DNA of 64,000 bases from Candidatus Brocadia pituitae (GTDB taxonomy: Bacteria > Planctomycetota > Brocadiia > Brocadiales > Brocadiaceae), in contig AP021856.1 in assembly GCA_017347445.1 (NCBI GenBank), positions 2,240,613 to 2,304,612 of the forward strand, written 5' to 3'. The notes below the pieces were generated by a model, which saw nothing but the letters and a program-made list of their open reading frames with translations, was not told the origin of the DNA and searched no databases. A program made the translations under genes and the position numbers. This document shows, in pieces, positions 1 through 8,309 of this stretch. Position 1 is the first letter of the stretch. The number at the start of each line of letters is the position of its first letter.

Positions 1-670
1 ACATTTCCAATTCAACACCTTCTTCCAGTTTATGAAGAACCGCATTCTTCAGATCAAGCGCAAGTGGTGTCTCCTCTTCATACGTAAGAGCATAAGCCGA
101 TACGTGTTCCGGATCCAATTCAACAGCAGCCGTTAAGTCTTTTTCCCAATCATCAAGCGCCTGTTCCGGGCAACCAAAGATTAAATCAAGATTAATATTC
201 TGAAAGCCGTTCGTTCTCAGTAGCGTGAATGCTGTTCTTGCATCATCACCAGAATGAATGCGTCCGAGAAGTTTTAACTGGTGATGCTGAAATGACTGGA
301 CGCCTAAACTGATACGGTTCACGCCATATTCTTTTAGCAACACAACCTTATCTTTTGTTAAGGTACCTGGGTTTATTTCACAGGTATATTCTTTGATTTC
401 AGATGCCGGAATGTGCTCTATGATACTGGAAAGCACTTTCTCCAACTGAAACTCGTCTAAAACACTGGGCGTACCACCTCCTATATAAACCGTTTTAAAG
501 AGGTACTGTCCTTGCAGAATGTTTAACTCTTTTTCAAGGGCGTGCAGATAGCGATCAATCGTTTTTGTGTCTGATACCAACGAATTGAAATCACAGTAAT
601 TACACTTTCTTGCGCAAAATGGAATGTGTATATAAAGGGCGTGAGGAATGGTATCTTTTTTTTCTGTCAT
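1..670 (-). CDS. hemW: HemW-type radical SAM protein (5' part; runs off the left edge)
   Basis: The minus strand is open from an ATG at 670 to the window edge. The N-terminus contains HIPFCARKCNYCDF, a radical SAM CX3CX2C cluster motif followed by Asp-Phe. It lacks the fourth cysteine typical of oxygen-independent coproporphyrinogen oxidase HemN. A YIGGGTP motif and LGVQSF follow, as in the HemN/HemW family. The Cys-to-Phe difference favours HemW, a heme chaperone that binds [4Fe-4S] and SAM and passes heme to target proteins, over true HemN. The gene lies 25 bp downstream of the glycosyltransferase gene on the same strand, so the two could be co-transcribed. Only about 223 codons are visible, so the C-terminal HemN domain cannot be checked. 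Family assignment is secure; the HemW versus HemN call is an inference from the motif. Confidence 0.88.
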   Translation of the reverse strand, partial: MTEKKDTIPHALYIHIPFCARKCNYCDFNSLVSDTKTIDRYLHALEKELNILQGQYLFKTVYIGGGTPSVLDEFQLEKVLSSIIEHIPASEIKEYTCEINPGTLTKDKVVLLKEYGVNRISLGVQSFQHHQLKLLGRIHSGDDARTAFTLLRTNGFQNINLDLIFGCPEQALDDWEKDLTAAVELDPEHVSAYALTYEEETPLALDLKNAVLHKLEEGVELEM

Positions 671-695
671 TCTGAAACTTTAAATCAGAAAGGTA

Positions 696-1445
696 TTAAT
701 ATCTCACCACTCTTTGCATTCTGCTTCCCGGGGCATTATGATAGCCGGTATCCGAGAGTTCCTTGCGAATGATCGTTTTGTAATACTGCAACCTTGTGTC
801 CGGATTTTCCAAAATACCATGAAAACGTTTTGTCAGGTCTTTATAAATCAGTTTAACGGGTATTTCCCGTACAAGCAATCCTGCCTTCCATGCCTGCATC
901 CATAGTTGCAATGGCATTCCGTAACCATGCTCAGTCAGATGCAACAGCTTTAATTTTTCTACCCTATACGCCTTAAAACCGCAAAAGGAATCAGTTAAAC
1001 AAAAACCCGTGATACGGTTTAAGATGGCGGTGATCTTCCTGTTGATGATATATCGCTCCCTGGGCACCTCTTCATCTAATTCGCCGGGGAAAAAATACCG
1101 TGAACCCGACAGAATATCATACGTAAAGAATGGAATCTTCTCCAAAAACAACCGAATCTCTTCAGGTTCATGCTGCCCATCTCCATCAATGGTTAATAAA
1201 TAATCATAGTTATTCTTCCTTGCGTACCTAAACGCACTGATGATCGCCTTGCCGTATCCCAGATTTCTTGGATGCACAATCATACGGATGTTTTCTACCT
1301 TAGTTAATTCCTTATGAAGATTCATGGTTGAACCATCGTCAATCACCAGGACGTCAAGTGCAAAATTTTTGACCTGCTGTACAATGTGAAATACAGCAAC
1401 TTCATTGAAGACGGGTATTGCAACTAGGATATTTTTTCTATGCAT
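696..1445 (-). CDS. GT2 family glycosyltransferase (polyprenyl-phosphate sugar transferase-like)
   Basis: This 249-residue GT-A fold glycosyltransferase starts with a strand-loop typical of family 2 (VAIPVFNE). It has a VIDDGS nucleotide-binding motif near residue 36 and a metal-binding DGDGQH around residue 88, as in dolichol/undecaprenyl-phosphate mannosyl- and glucosyltransferases. SGSRYF near 116 and the later CGFKAYR segment also match that subfamily. No membrane segment is evident, so it is probably a cytosolic or peripheral enzyme charging a lipid carrier with a sugar. It precedes hemW on the same strand. No clear Shine-Dalgarno is seen before the ATG, but no better start exists because the conserved fold begins within ten residues of it. 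Donor and acceptor cannot be read from the sequence. Confidence 0.85.
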   Translation of the reverse strand: MHRKNILVAIPVFNEVAVFHIVQQVKNFALDVLVIDDGSTMNLHKELTKVENIRMIVHPRNLGYGKAIISAFRYARKNNYDYLLTIDGDGQHEPEEIRLFLEKIPFFTYDILSGSRYFFPGELDEEVPRERYIINRKITAILNRITGFCLTDSFCGFKAYRVEKLKLLHLTEHGYGMPLQLWMQAWKAGLLVREIPVKLIYKDLTKRFHGILENPDTRLQYYKTIIRKELSDTGYHNAPGSRMQRVVRY

Positions 1446-1625
1446 AGTGTTTCGATAACGTACGGAAGGAATGAAATAAAAAGAACTTCACTCTCCTTGG
1501 AGAAAAGATTCTCACGATAATCCTGTTTTATGATAGATGTTTTCAAAAGTATCATTATAGAAAAACAGCTAATTATATAGCAAGGAAAAACCTTATTGCC
1601 CTGCTTTTATTCTGACATTAAAACA

Positions 1626-1654
1626 TTGACATCCCTTACGGTACCTGATACAAT
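1626..1654 (+). promoter_or_regulatory. Sigma-70-type promoter ahead of the ispH fusion gene
   Basis: TTGACA at 1626-1631 and TACAAT at 1649-1654 are separated by exactly 17 bp, close to the bacterial consensus. Transcription would begin near 1661 and leave a leader of about 195 nt before the GTG at 1856. I recognise no riboswitch class in that leader. The rest of the 1446-1855 gap holds no convincing gene. Confidence 0.7.
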
Positions 1655-1855
1655 TGCCCGCATTTAACACGAATTCACCTTCCTTTTGAAAGAAATTACT
1701 TGAGATACACACCTTATAAGAAACAAGGCAAGTCACCGGTGGCTTTTCCCCTCACGGTAGTCAGCTTGTGGGATATTTCAGATGGGGCTTTATAATAAGA
1801 TGAGAGCACGCATCTTCTTTTTTGGTTTTCATGGCACCTTGTCCGGGGTAATAAT

Positions 1856-3598
1856 GTGAGAGTTAAAGTTGCTAAAACTGCAGGATTTTGCATGGGTGTC
1901 CGGCGGGCAATGGACATCCTCCTGGACGCTGCAAACGAGAAGAATGGTGATGGCAAGGTGTACACGGATGGTCCTCTGATTCACAATCCTCAAGTGCTAG
2001 AATATTTGGAAAAGAGGGGAATTCATGTTGTTGACGGACAAACGGATCTTTCAAGGACTACTGTCGTCATACGGGCGCATGGCGTCACCCCGAACCGAAG
2101 AAAGGAAATCGAAGGCAGGGGAGCAAAGGTCTGTGATGCCACATGCCCCCACGTAATGAGGGTTCAATCCATTATAAAGAAATATGCCGCCCAGGGATAT
2201 TCAACGGTGATTGTGGGTGACAAAGGGCATGCCGAGGTTATTGGCTTGTTAGGATATGCGGAAGGCAAGGGATATGTTGTTCAGGAACTCGAAGAAATTG
2301 AATCTCTGCCTCCCATGGACAAGGTATGTATTGTAGCGCAAACAACCCAGGACAGACGTATGTTCAAGGAAGCGATAGAGAGACTAAAAAAACGCTATGC
2401 AAACTGTGAATCTTTTGAAACCATCTGCAGTTCCACATACAAACGACAGGATGAAATCATCAGCCTGAGCAAATCGGTCGATGCAATGATTGTCGTTGGC
2501 GGAAGAGGAAGCGCCAATACCACAAGGCTCGTTAAGATCTGCGAATCACAGGGAACACCGACTTTCCATGTTGAAACTGACGCAGAGTTAGACCTGGAAA
2601 AGCTGAAAGAATATGACACCGTTGGGGTAACAGCAGGCGCTTCCACACCGAATTGGATGATCAAGCGGGTCGTTGATAAAGTGCATTCCTTCAAGGTAAG
2701 TAACTATAGACGGCTTTTATTCGGTATGAAAAGTATTGCGAGTTATTGTATCTGGAGTTGTATGTACGCAGCGCTGGGCGCGGCCAGTTTAAGTTATGCA
2801 AGCACGGTGTTACTGGGAATTCAACCCCGGTTCAGTTTTTGTTTGATTGCAGCGCTCTTCATTTTTTCCATGCAGGTACTGAATCGTTTCTCCAACAAAG
2901 AAGCCGTAGCGCTTAATGAGCCCGCAAGTGAGAAATTCTATGAAAAAAAACGGACTCTTTTTATCTGCCTGGGAATCACCGGAGCAGTGGCGTCTTTTAT
3001 TCTCGGCCTTATGCTTAGCAGATCCATATTTTTCTGCATCTTTCTTGCAAGCCTTTTTGGTATTTTTTACCGGTTGGAAATAATACCAAAGCGCATGTCG
3101 AAGATTATCCGCTATAGAAGTCTGGAAAAAATCCCCGGTTCAAAAGAGATTTTTTATAGCATTGCGTGGGCAGTGAGTACCGCGTTAATACCCTTTCTTG
3201 AAGTACAGCGAAGCTTTGTGCCTTCACTTCTTACCGCCATGGCATTTGCATTCAGTCTTGCGTTTGTCAGGGCAGTAGTCATCGACATACGGGATATTCA
3301 GGGTGACCGTATTTTAGGAAAGGAAACTATTCCTATTGCCATTGGAAAGGAGCGCACAAAGACCATTCTCATTATCATTACGGCGGTGATTGCGGTTTTA
3401 TTACTCTTAAGCCCGTGGCTTGGATGGGTAACTACCCTGGGTTATTATTTGCTCCCCTGCGTTGCCTACGCCTGTGGTTATCAATACCTGTTTCAGAAAA
3501 AGATGGTAACAGAAGGACTCTTACCGGAAACTATCGCCGATTTCAATTTTATTCTTGCCGGCATTATGGCTTTTATTTGGAAATCAGGCCACTTTTAA
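1856..3598 (+). CDS. ispH: IspH (HMBPP reductase) fused to a UbiA-like membrane prenyltransferase domain
   Basis: Residues 1-280 are a complete 4-hydroxy-3-methylbut-2-enyl diphosphate reductase, the last enzyme of the MEP pathway. Three [4Fe-4S] cysteines are visible (C12 in GFCMGV, C97 in DATCPHV, C191 in ETICSSTYKRQ), with the substrate-binding HNP at 43-45, H75, H125 and the catalytic E127. Residues about 295-580 add several hydrophobic segments and a UbiA-type second motif, DIRDIQGDRILGKET. The position of the first Asp-rich motif (NDxxDxxxD) instead reads NRFSNKEAV, so it is degenerate. The start is GTG. The fusion suggests coupling of IPP/DMAPP formation to membrane prenyl transfer, but the substrate is unknown and the altered first motif could mean divergent or lost transferase activity. 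DUF502 follows 14 bp downstream, so the two are probably one operon. Confidence 0.9.
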   Translation: MRVKVAKTAGFCMGVRRAMDILLDAANEKNGDGKVYTDGPLIHNPQVLEYLEKRGIHVVDGQTDLSRTTVVIRAHGVTPNRRKEIEGRGAKVCDATCPHVMRVQSIIKKYAAQGYSTVIVGDKGHAEVIGLLGYAEGKGYVVQELEEIESLPPMDKVCIVAQTTQDRRMFKEAIERLKKRYANCESFETICSSTYKRQDEIISLSKSVDAMIVVGGRGSANTTRLVKICESQGTPTFHVETDAELDLEKLKEYDTVGVTAGASTPNWMIKRVVDKVHSFKVSNYRRLLFGMKSIASYCIWSCMYAALGAASLSYASTVLLGIQPRFSFCLIAALFIFSMQVLNRFSNKEAVALNEPASEKFYEKKRTLFICLGITGAVASFILGLMLSRSIFFCIFLASLFGIFYRLEIIPKRMSKIIRYRSLEKIPGSKEIFYSIAWAVSTALIPFLEVQRSFVPSLLTAMAFAFSLAFVRAVVIDIRDIQGDRILGKETIPIAIGKERTKTILIIITAVIAVLLLLSPWLGWVTTLGYYLLPCVAYACGYQYLFQKKMVTEGLLPETIADFNFILAGIMAFIWKSGHF

Positions 3599-3612
3599 AC
3601 AGTTGATGATTT

Positions 3613-4305
3613 ATGAAAGAAAAGAAGCACGGAGTATTCACTCATTTTAAAAAAGACGTGAGAAAAAGGATGTTGACTGGCCTGCTGTTGATTCTGCCCG
3701 TCTATGTAACCTTTTTTGTCGTAAAATTTCTTTTTAGCTTTGTTGGAGGTACGCTTTCCCCCGTTGTTAAAAAAATATTACAACTTAACGGCGTTGCTTT
3801 GCCGAAAACGAGCCTTGATGAATTTTTTGTCACCTTTTTTGGACTTATTCTCACCTTTATTGCATTATACTTTATTGGTATCTTTGCTGCTAATTTTATA
3901 GGGAAGGCCATCATCACTTATTTTGAAAACCTTTTAACAAAAACCCCCATCGTTAGAAATATCTATTCATCCGTAAAACAAATCATTCATTCAGTTAGCA
4001 TGCCCGGCAAGCAGTCGTTTAAACGTGTGGTTCTCATAGATTTCCCAAAAGAAGGAGCAAAATCTATTGGATTTGTTACCGGTGTCTCAAATTACAATAA
4101 CGATAAAAAGTTATGTATATTTATTCCAACCATACCAAATCCAACAACCGGATTTTTAATATTTACCACAGAAAGTGAAATCATCGATACTAATCTTACG
4201 GTAGAAGAGGCATTTAAAGCGCTATTTTCAGCAGGCGTGCTGATACCTGATAATATAGCTGCATCATTCAAATCAAAAGATACCCGGACAACCGGTTCAC
4301 AATAG
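3613..4305 (+). CDS. DUF502 family membrane protein
   Basis: The 230-residue protein matches DUF502 in length and layout. A short cytosolic N-terminus (residues 1-18) is followed by a transmembrane helix at about 20-45 with LLLILPVYVTFFVV, and a second at about 70-95 (FGLILTFIALYFIGIFAANF). A soluble domain then carries KTPIVRNIYSSVKQ and the FPTIPNPTTGF-like stretch FIPTIPNPTTGFL typical of the family. Its biochemical function is not known to me. It lies 14 bp after the IspH-UbiA fusion and just before the selenocysteine tRNA gene. The operon position suggests co-expression with the isoprenoid enzyme, though no functional link is established. Confidence 0.85.
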   Translation: MKEKKHGVFTHFKKDVRKRMLTGLLLILPVYVTFFVVKFLFSFVGGTLSPVVKKILQLNGVALPKTSLDEFFVTFFGLILTFIALYFIGIFAANFIGKAIITYFENLLTKTPIVRNIYSSVKQIIHSVSMPGKQSFKRVVLIDFPKEGAKSIGFVTGVSNYNNDKKLCIFIPTIPNPTTGFLIFTTESEIIDTNLTVEEAFKALFSAGVLIPDNIAASFKSKDTRTTGSQ

Positions 4306-4359
4306 CTTCGTGAATAGTATATTGTTATGCTTTGAGGCAAATGTGATGTGATATTTTGT

Positions 4360-4456
4360 GGGAGTGCATGTCGGCTGGTGTCGGCGACGGACTTCAAATC
4401 CGGTCTGTCCTGCTTCTAGCGGGATAGGTGGGTTCGATTCCCACACGCTCCCGCCA
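4360..4456 (+). tRNA. selC: tRNA-Sec (selenocysteine, anticodon UCA)
   Basis: The gene folds as a selenocysteine tRNA. The acceptor GGGAGUGC pairs with ACGCUCCC through seven pairs, with the eighth a C-A mismatch. The D-stem has six base pairs (two GUCGGC arms around UGGU), as is typical of tRNA-Sec. The anticodon loop CUUCAAA places UCA at the anticodon. A long variable arm (UCCUGCU paired with AGCGGGA) is present, and the T-arm reads GUGGG UUCGAUU CCCAC. The 3' end GCCA is encoded, giving 97 nt. The organism therefore probably decodes UGA as selenocysteine. No selA, selB or selD gene lies in the window. The 3' end is directly followed by a truncated hsdR remnant on the other strand. Confidence 0.95.
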
Positions 4457-5128
4457 TCTTCCATGCCATAAAACGGATGTAACCTGCCGGAGTACTGCCA
4501 GCCTTGCATTCGTGACCGTCTGAAATTAGACAAAAGGCGTTGAAAGTAAACAGGCTTGGAATAGTCGCCTTGTAGGTTTGTATCTGGACAAAGGCCTTCC
4601 TGATGGTAGTATTTTCATCGGCTGGATTTTTTAATTCAACCAGCACTTAGGGAATGTCATTAATTAAGATCGGAATATCAGGCCGTTTGTTCTGGTTGTT
4701 TTCAATGACAACATACTGATTGACCACCAGAAATACATTGTTGAGATGATTAGTAAAGTCTATAAGCCAAACGTAATCACCTTTTTCTGCCCCCCCCCAC
4801 CGACCCCTCTCTCCGAGAGAGTTCTATAAGTAACCGGAACACCATCGGTAAGGAAACGGTGAAACGCCTCGTTATTGGCAAGTAACTCAGGTGAATTGAT
4901 ACGCTGCATTTCACGAAGTGCCTGTTCCCTGGCACCCACAGGGATGTTTGGATCAATCCTTTGTATGGCAACTCTAAGCCGGTACACCAAAACAACATTA
5001 CTGTAGGCCTGCCGTTCGGGAAACCCACCATCGGGAGCAATATCTGGCCTGTGAGGGAACTGAAAGCCCGGATCTTCTCATACCTCAATGGTGTATTGCT
5101 CAATATCGCTTTCAATGATTTTGGTCAT
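4457..5128 (-). pseudogene. hsdR: Decayed 5' part of a type I restriction endonuclease R subunit gene
   Basis: Reading the minus strand from an ATG at 5128 gives MTKIIESDIEQYTIEV, a TGA stop, and then in the same frame PDIAPDGGFPERQAYSNVV, LLANNEAFHRFLTDGVPV and a frameshift at a C-run near 4791-4799. Another frame continues with VENN-like residues and LVELKNPADENTTIRKAF, ending in IRFMAWKM. These are hallmark N-terminal HsdR segments, including the nuclease ELKNPAD core. Homology stops within a few bases of the 3' end of the selenocysteine tRNA, so everything beyond about 220 codons is missing. With one nonsense codon, at least one frameshift and a large 3' deletion, it cannot make a functional enzyme. 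Confidence 0.85.
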
Positions 5129-5268
5129 GTATCTCGGCTTTTATGTACTCAAAGGATGAAAACCGCACATATCCTCAACTGACAAAAGACTACCCTCGCC
5201 TGTCATTGCGAGGGCATTTTCCGAAGCTGTCTCGTAATTCTCTTGATAAAAACTTTAGCTCAATGTCT

Positions 5269-5385
5269 TCAGTAGTCTTTCTCGATGTCCAATATAATGT
5301 GCTTGTATTCAGCAGCATCTATATTCTCTCTCAGCTTCTCGGTTGCTTTTCAGAGTTTCTTTTCTTCATGAATCAATTCGTTCAT
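5269..5385 (-). pseudogene. hsdM: N-terminal scrap of a type I DNA methyltransferase M subunit gene
   Basis: An ATG at 5385 overlapping the end of folA reads MNELIHEEKKL, then TGA, then KATEKLRENIDAAEYKHI, and ends at another TGA. The second segment is the characteristic HsdM N-terminus (xxKLRxxxDAAEYKHxVLGLIFLKY). The internal TGA sits where many homologues have Trp, so it is probably a TGG-to-TGA change. The rest of hsdM and all of hsdS are gone. The next 140 bp up to the hsdR scrap hold only a short inverted repeat (CCCTCGC, then GCGAGGG near 5193-5214). Confidence 0.75.
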
Positions 5386-5875
5386 AGATCGATAATGTGT
5401 ACGGAATTATATCTTCATGATATTCCGATCTTATCTTTTTGAATTCCATAAAGGGAATCTCAGGAAAAAATACGTCTCCTGAAATCTCTCGATGGATGAC
5501 TGACAAATAAATCCGATCTGCTATTAGAAGCGCTTCTTTATAAACTTGTTCCCCGCCACAGACAAATATCTCAGTTTCGCCTTGAGGGCAAATTTCAATT
5601 GCAGACGGCAAATCTCTTGCAAGAGCACATCCAGGTGCATAATAGTCCATGTTGCTGGTAAGAACAATATTGATCCTCCCTGGAAGTGCATGACCAATTG
5701 ATTCATAGGTCTTCCTGCCCATAATCACGGTATGCCCCATAGTGATGCTTTTAAAACGACTTAACTCGGTCGGGATCTTCCATGGTATATCCCCCCGATT
5801 CCCAATAACACAGTTTGACGCCATCGCGGCGATCAGTGATATCACCATACCCGGTCGTTTTTTGTAGATTGCCAT
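5366..5875 (-). CDS. folA: Dihydrofolate reductase
   Basis: This type I dihydrofolate reductase reduces dihydrofolate to tetrahydrofolate with NADPH for thymidylate and purine synthesis. Visible motifs are ISLIAAMASNCVIGNRGDIPW at the start of the fold, KSITMGHTVIMGRKTYESIG (NADPH binding), LPGRINIVLTS and EIFVCGGEQVYKEAL. The end, YTLSIYERI, matches the usual C-terminal strand. I prefer the ATG at 5875, preceded by GGGTGAG, over an in-frame GTG six bases upstream. The gene ends inside the hsdM scrap on the same strand, so its final codons overlap the old hsdM start. It is divergent from the HTH gene that opens the chemotaxis cluster. Length (about 169 residues) is normal. Confidence 0.93.
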   Translation of the reverse strand: MAIYKKRPGMVISLIAAMASNCVIGNRGDIPWKIPTELSRFKSITMGHTVIMGRKTYESIGHALPGRINIVLTSNMDYYAPGCALARDLPSAIEICPQGETEIFVCGGEQVYKEALLIADRIYLSVIHREISGDVFFPEIPFMEFKKIRSEYHEDIIPYTLSIYERIDS

Positions 5876-6060
5876 AATCACTCACCCTAATCGAATATGT
5901 ATATTTTTGTGGATTCTTTTATCTGCAATATACAACATATTAACGAAGCATGCCAAATAATACATGAATATTTTTCCGGTTAAATTATTTATTTGTTATT
6001 CCGATAATGCAAGGTAACACATGCCACAAAAAGACACCGTATGCAAAAAGGGAAATAGAT

Positions 6061-6264
6061 ATGCAAAATCCAAATATCCTGACAATAAAGCAAGTTGCAG
6101 AATATCTGAAAATAAGTCCTCGGACCGTATACAAATTAGTGAAAGAAGGAACGATTCCATCTTTTAAGATAATGAATATGTGGCGGTTTGAACAATCCAA
6201 GATTGACCAGTGGATACAAGAAAAAAGTGAATTTAATGATTTTAATGCAACTGGAGGTAAATAA
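6061..6264 (+). CDS. Excisionase/MerR-type HTH DNA-binding protein leading the chemotaxis cluster
   Basis: The 67-residue protein is almost entirely a helix-turn-helix excisionase-family domain. LTIKQVAEYLKISPRTVYKL forms the HTH, followed by a wing (GTIPSFKIMNMWRF) and the terminal helix DQWIQEK. The start at 6061 has AGGGAA nine bases upstream and is preferred over an in-frame ATG at 6007. Its stop is separated from the first cheY by one base, and its final codons supply the cheY ribosome binding site (GGAGG), so the two genes are translationally linked. Proteins of this family act in phage excision or as small transcription regulators. Fusion to a che operon points to a regulatory or architectural role, which is an inference. 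Confidence 0.85.
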   Translation: MQNPNILTIKQVAEYLKISPRTVYKLVKEGTIPSFKIMNMWRFEQSKIDQWIQEKSEFNDFNATGGK

Positions 6265-6265
6265 G

Positions 6266-6643
6266 ATGCCAAAAGTATTGATCATCGATGATTCGGCGGT
6301 TATGCGTAAGATTATTCAAAGGAATATTCAACAATCGGGGCTTTTAGTAGACGAGTTTGTTGAAGCCGGAGACGGAAGGGAAGGTCTTGAAAAGGCAATT
6401 TCTAATAATATTGATTTAATTCTCTGTGACTGGAATATGCCCAATATGACAGGAATAGACTTTGTTAAGGCTTTTAGGAGTTCTGGGCAAAAAAGTAACA
6501 TTCCTATCGTAATGGTGACTACAGAAGGCGGCGAGACAAAGATTGAAGAGGCTAAAAGCAATGGCGCAAACGGCTACCTGACAAAACCGTTTACACCGGA
6601 ACAGTTAAAGTCAAAATTAGGAAATTTTTTACTCGTAAAATGA
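6266..6643 (+). CDS. cheY: CheY-type single-domain response regulator
   Basis: The 125-residue receiver domain has the acidic pair D8-D9, phospho-acceptor D55 (LILCDWNMPN), the conserved Thr in MVTTEGG and Lys in LTKPFTP. It has no output domain. It would be phosphorylated by the CheA encoded downstream and dephosphorylated by the CheX/CheC-type proteins in the same cluster. GGAGG lies ten bases before the ATG, inside the preceding HTH gene. This is one of two stand-alone CheY genes here (the other is at 17781). Which one contacts an output device cannot be told, because no flagellar or pilus gene is nearby. Confidence 0.93.
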   Translation: MPKVLIIDDSAVMRKIIQRNIQQSGLLVDEFVEAGDGREGLEKAISNNIDLILCDWNMPNMTGIDFVKAFRSSGQKSNIPIVMVTTEGGETKIEEAKSNGANGYLTKPFTPEQLKSKLGNFLLVK

Positions 6644-6716
6644 TAATAACTGCATCCTTTTTATGCGTACTTTAATAAACCAAATAATTCACTAGAGAAA
6701 AAGGAGAGAACGGACC

Positions 6717-7244
6717 ATGACACCGGAAAGTATGATGGAAACCGTCTGTTTAGATATTACCGAATCCACAAAGACATTGTTTGAAACAATGATTATGATG
6801 GATTTGAAGTATGACGAGGCATCATTGGTAGACGACACGCAAATAAAAACAGATGTTATCGGTATGGTAAGCTTTACCGGTAAATACCATGGGGTGATAG
6901 CCCTTTTTTGCTCAAAAACGTTTGCGTTAAAGGTTGCATCAGCCCTACTGATGACAGAACTAAACGAGTTTACGAGTGAAGTAAAAGATGCGATAGGTGA
7001 GATATCAAACATGATCGCAGGAAACGTGAAGACAAAACTTACTGCACAATACGGTGACATGCATCTTTCCATCCCAATTGTAATTGCAGGAGAGGGTCTA
7101 TCGATTACCGCCGTTAATAATCACCCCGTTGTAGCAGAAACCACACTTTCATGTTTTAGTAAAGATCCCTGGCTCATGACGCCTTTTGTCTCCAATAATG
7201 AAAAATTTAATATTGGCTTGTTGTTGAGAGAGTCAAATAAATAG
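6717..7244 (+). CDS. cheX: CheX family CheY-P phosphatase-like protein
   Basis: The 175-residue protein matches the CheX/CheC/FliY fold. It carries the catalytic ExxN signature as E95-I-S-N98 in DAIGEISNMIAGN, followed by a beta-rich half. Such proteins hydrolyse the aspartyl phosphate of CheY and set adaptation or signal lifetime. GGAGAG stands about 11 bases before the ATG. It is longer than typical CheX (about 155 residues), with an added C-terminal tail after residue 150. The gene sits between cheY and a second CheX-like protein fused to a receiver domain, 22 bp away. The presence of three CheC/CheX-type genes in one cluster suggests dephosphorylation is an important control point. Confidence 0.85.
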   Translation: MTPESMMETVCLDITESTKTLFETMIMMDLKYDEASLVDDTQIKTDVIGMVSFTGKYHGVIALFCSKTFALKVASALLMTELNEFTSEVKDAIGEISNMIAGNVKTKLTAQYGDMHLSIPIVIAGEGLSITAVNNHPVVAETTLSCFSKDPWLMTPFVSNNEKFNIGLLLRESNK

Positions 7245-7266
7245 CTTTCCTTCGATAAAAGCAAAA

Positions 7267-8274
7267 ATGGAAAATCCTACAATCAAAAAGTCATCTTCGT
7301 CCAAGCTGGAGGAAACTCTGGTAAGTACCTTTCCTCGGATTTGCACCGATTGTGGTAAGTTAACAAACAAACAGTTCTTGCTGACAAATCCTGTGCTGCA
7401 AAGCACAAGTCTGAACGAATTCATTAAGAATGCCAATACAAGCCACATATTGGCAAAATTGGCTATTGAAGAGTTTTACGAGGGAGAACTGTACTTAATC
7501 TTTACTATAAAAGAGGCTATTACGATAGGAAGTCTTTTGTTAACCATTGAAGATGCCATAATAAGGGAAAATGCAGACAAGGGTATATTTGAAGGTGATT
7601 GTACGGATGCATTTAAGGAATTTACGAATCAGGTCTGCGGTATGTTAGACAACGAATTAAGACCGAAGCTACCTAAACCCATCCACCTGAAATTAACAAG
7701 CACGGTACTCATAAACAAAGAAAATGCACATACTGTGCTCAGTGAAGAAGCCCTGAACGAAGAATGTCTGATTCTAACGGCCACCTTGCGAATTCTTGGT
7801 TTTAATGACGGCAAATTCATGTTAAGCATTTCCAAACTGCTTGGTGAAGAGTTTTTTTGTGAGGTCATCGAAGAAAATACGAAAAAGTTCAGGGGTACGA
7901 TACTCGTTGTAGATGATTCTAATACTGATTTACGCATCATTCGAAAACTTTTGGGTAATGAATATAAAGTATTGGTCACAGATAATCCAAACAGCGCACT
8001 CTCCAGGCTTCAAAAAGACCATATCGACCTTGTTTTGATGGATGTTCACATGCCCGGTGTTAGCGGGATAACACTTTGTGAACGATTTAGAAGGAATGCT
8101 ATGTCTAATGCTATACCAATTATAATATGCTCCTCATCCCCAACCCAGGAAAACGTGATACAAGCCATCCGGGCAGGAGCAGAAGACTTTCTGGTTAAGC
8201 CATTCACCAGACAAAAATTAATTGAAAAGATTAATAAGCACTTAATAAACAGCAACGTACTCTTAAATTCTTAG
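7267..8274 (+). CDS. CheX/CheC-like phosphatase domain fused to a receiver domain
   Basis: Residues 1 to about 200 resemble the CheC/CheX phosphatase fold and retain an ExxN motif (E118-F-T-N121, followed by QVCGML). Residues 209-330 form a full receiver domain with D216/D217, phospho-acceptor D259 in VLMDVHMPG, Ser/Thr in IICSSSP and Lys in LVKPFTR. The architecture implies a CheY phosphatase whose activity is itself gated by phosphorylation, or a phosphate sink that hydrolyses its own phosphate. Both readings are inferences. An N-terminal CTDCG motif (C26, C29) is also present. It follows cheX by 22 bp with no obvious Shine-Dalgarno, which suggests translational coupling. Confidence 0.82.
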   Translation: MENPTIKKSSSSKLEETLVSTFPRICTDCGKLTNKQFLLTNPVLQSTSLNEFIKNANTSHILAKLAIEEFYEGELYLIFTIKEAITIGSLLLTIEDAIIRENADKGIFEGDCTDAFKEFTNQVCGMLDNELRPKLPKPIHLKLTSTVLINKENAHTVLSEEALNEECLILTATLRILGFNDGKFMLSISKLLGEEFFCEVIEENTKKFRGTILVVDDSNTDLRIIRKLLGNEYKVLVTDNPNSALSRLQKDHIDLVLMDVHMPGVSGITLCERFRRNAMSNAIPIIICSSSPTQENVIQAIRAGAEDFLVKPFTRQKLIEKINKHLINSNVLLNS

Positions 8275-8309
8275 TATGGTATCACTTTAACCAAACAAAG
8301 ATACGATAA

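Noticed and set aside
5060-5385. In-frame TGA codons in the hsdR and hsdM remnants as selenocysteine codons, given the neighbouring tRNA-Sec
   Set aside because: Both genes also carry frameshifts or large deletions, and no SECIS-like hairpin was seen after the TGAs. Simple decay explains them.
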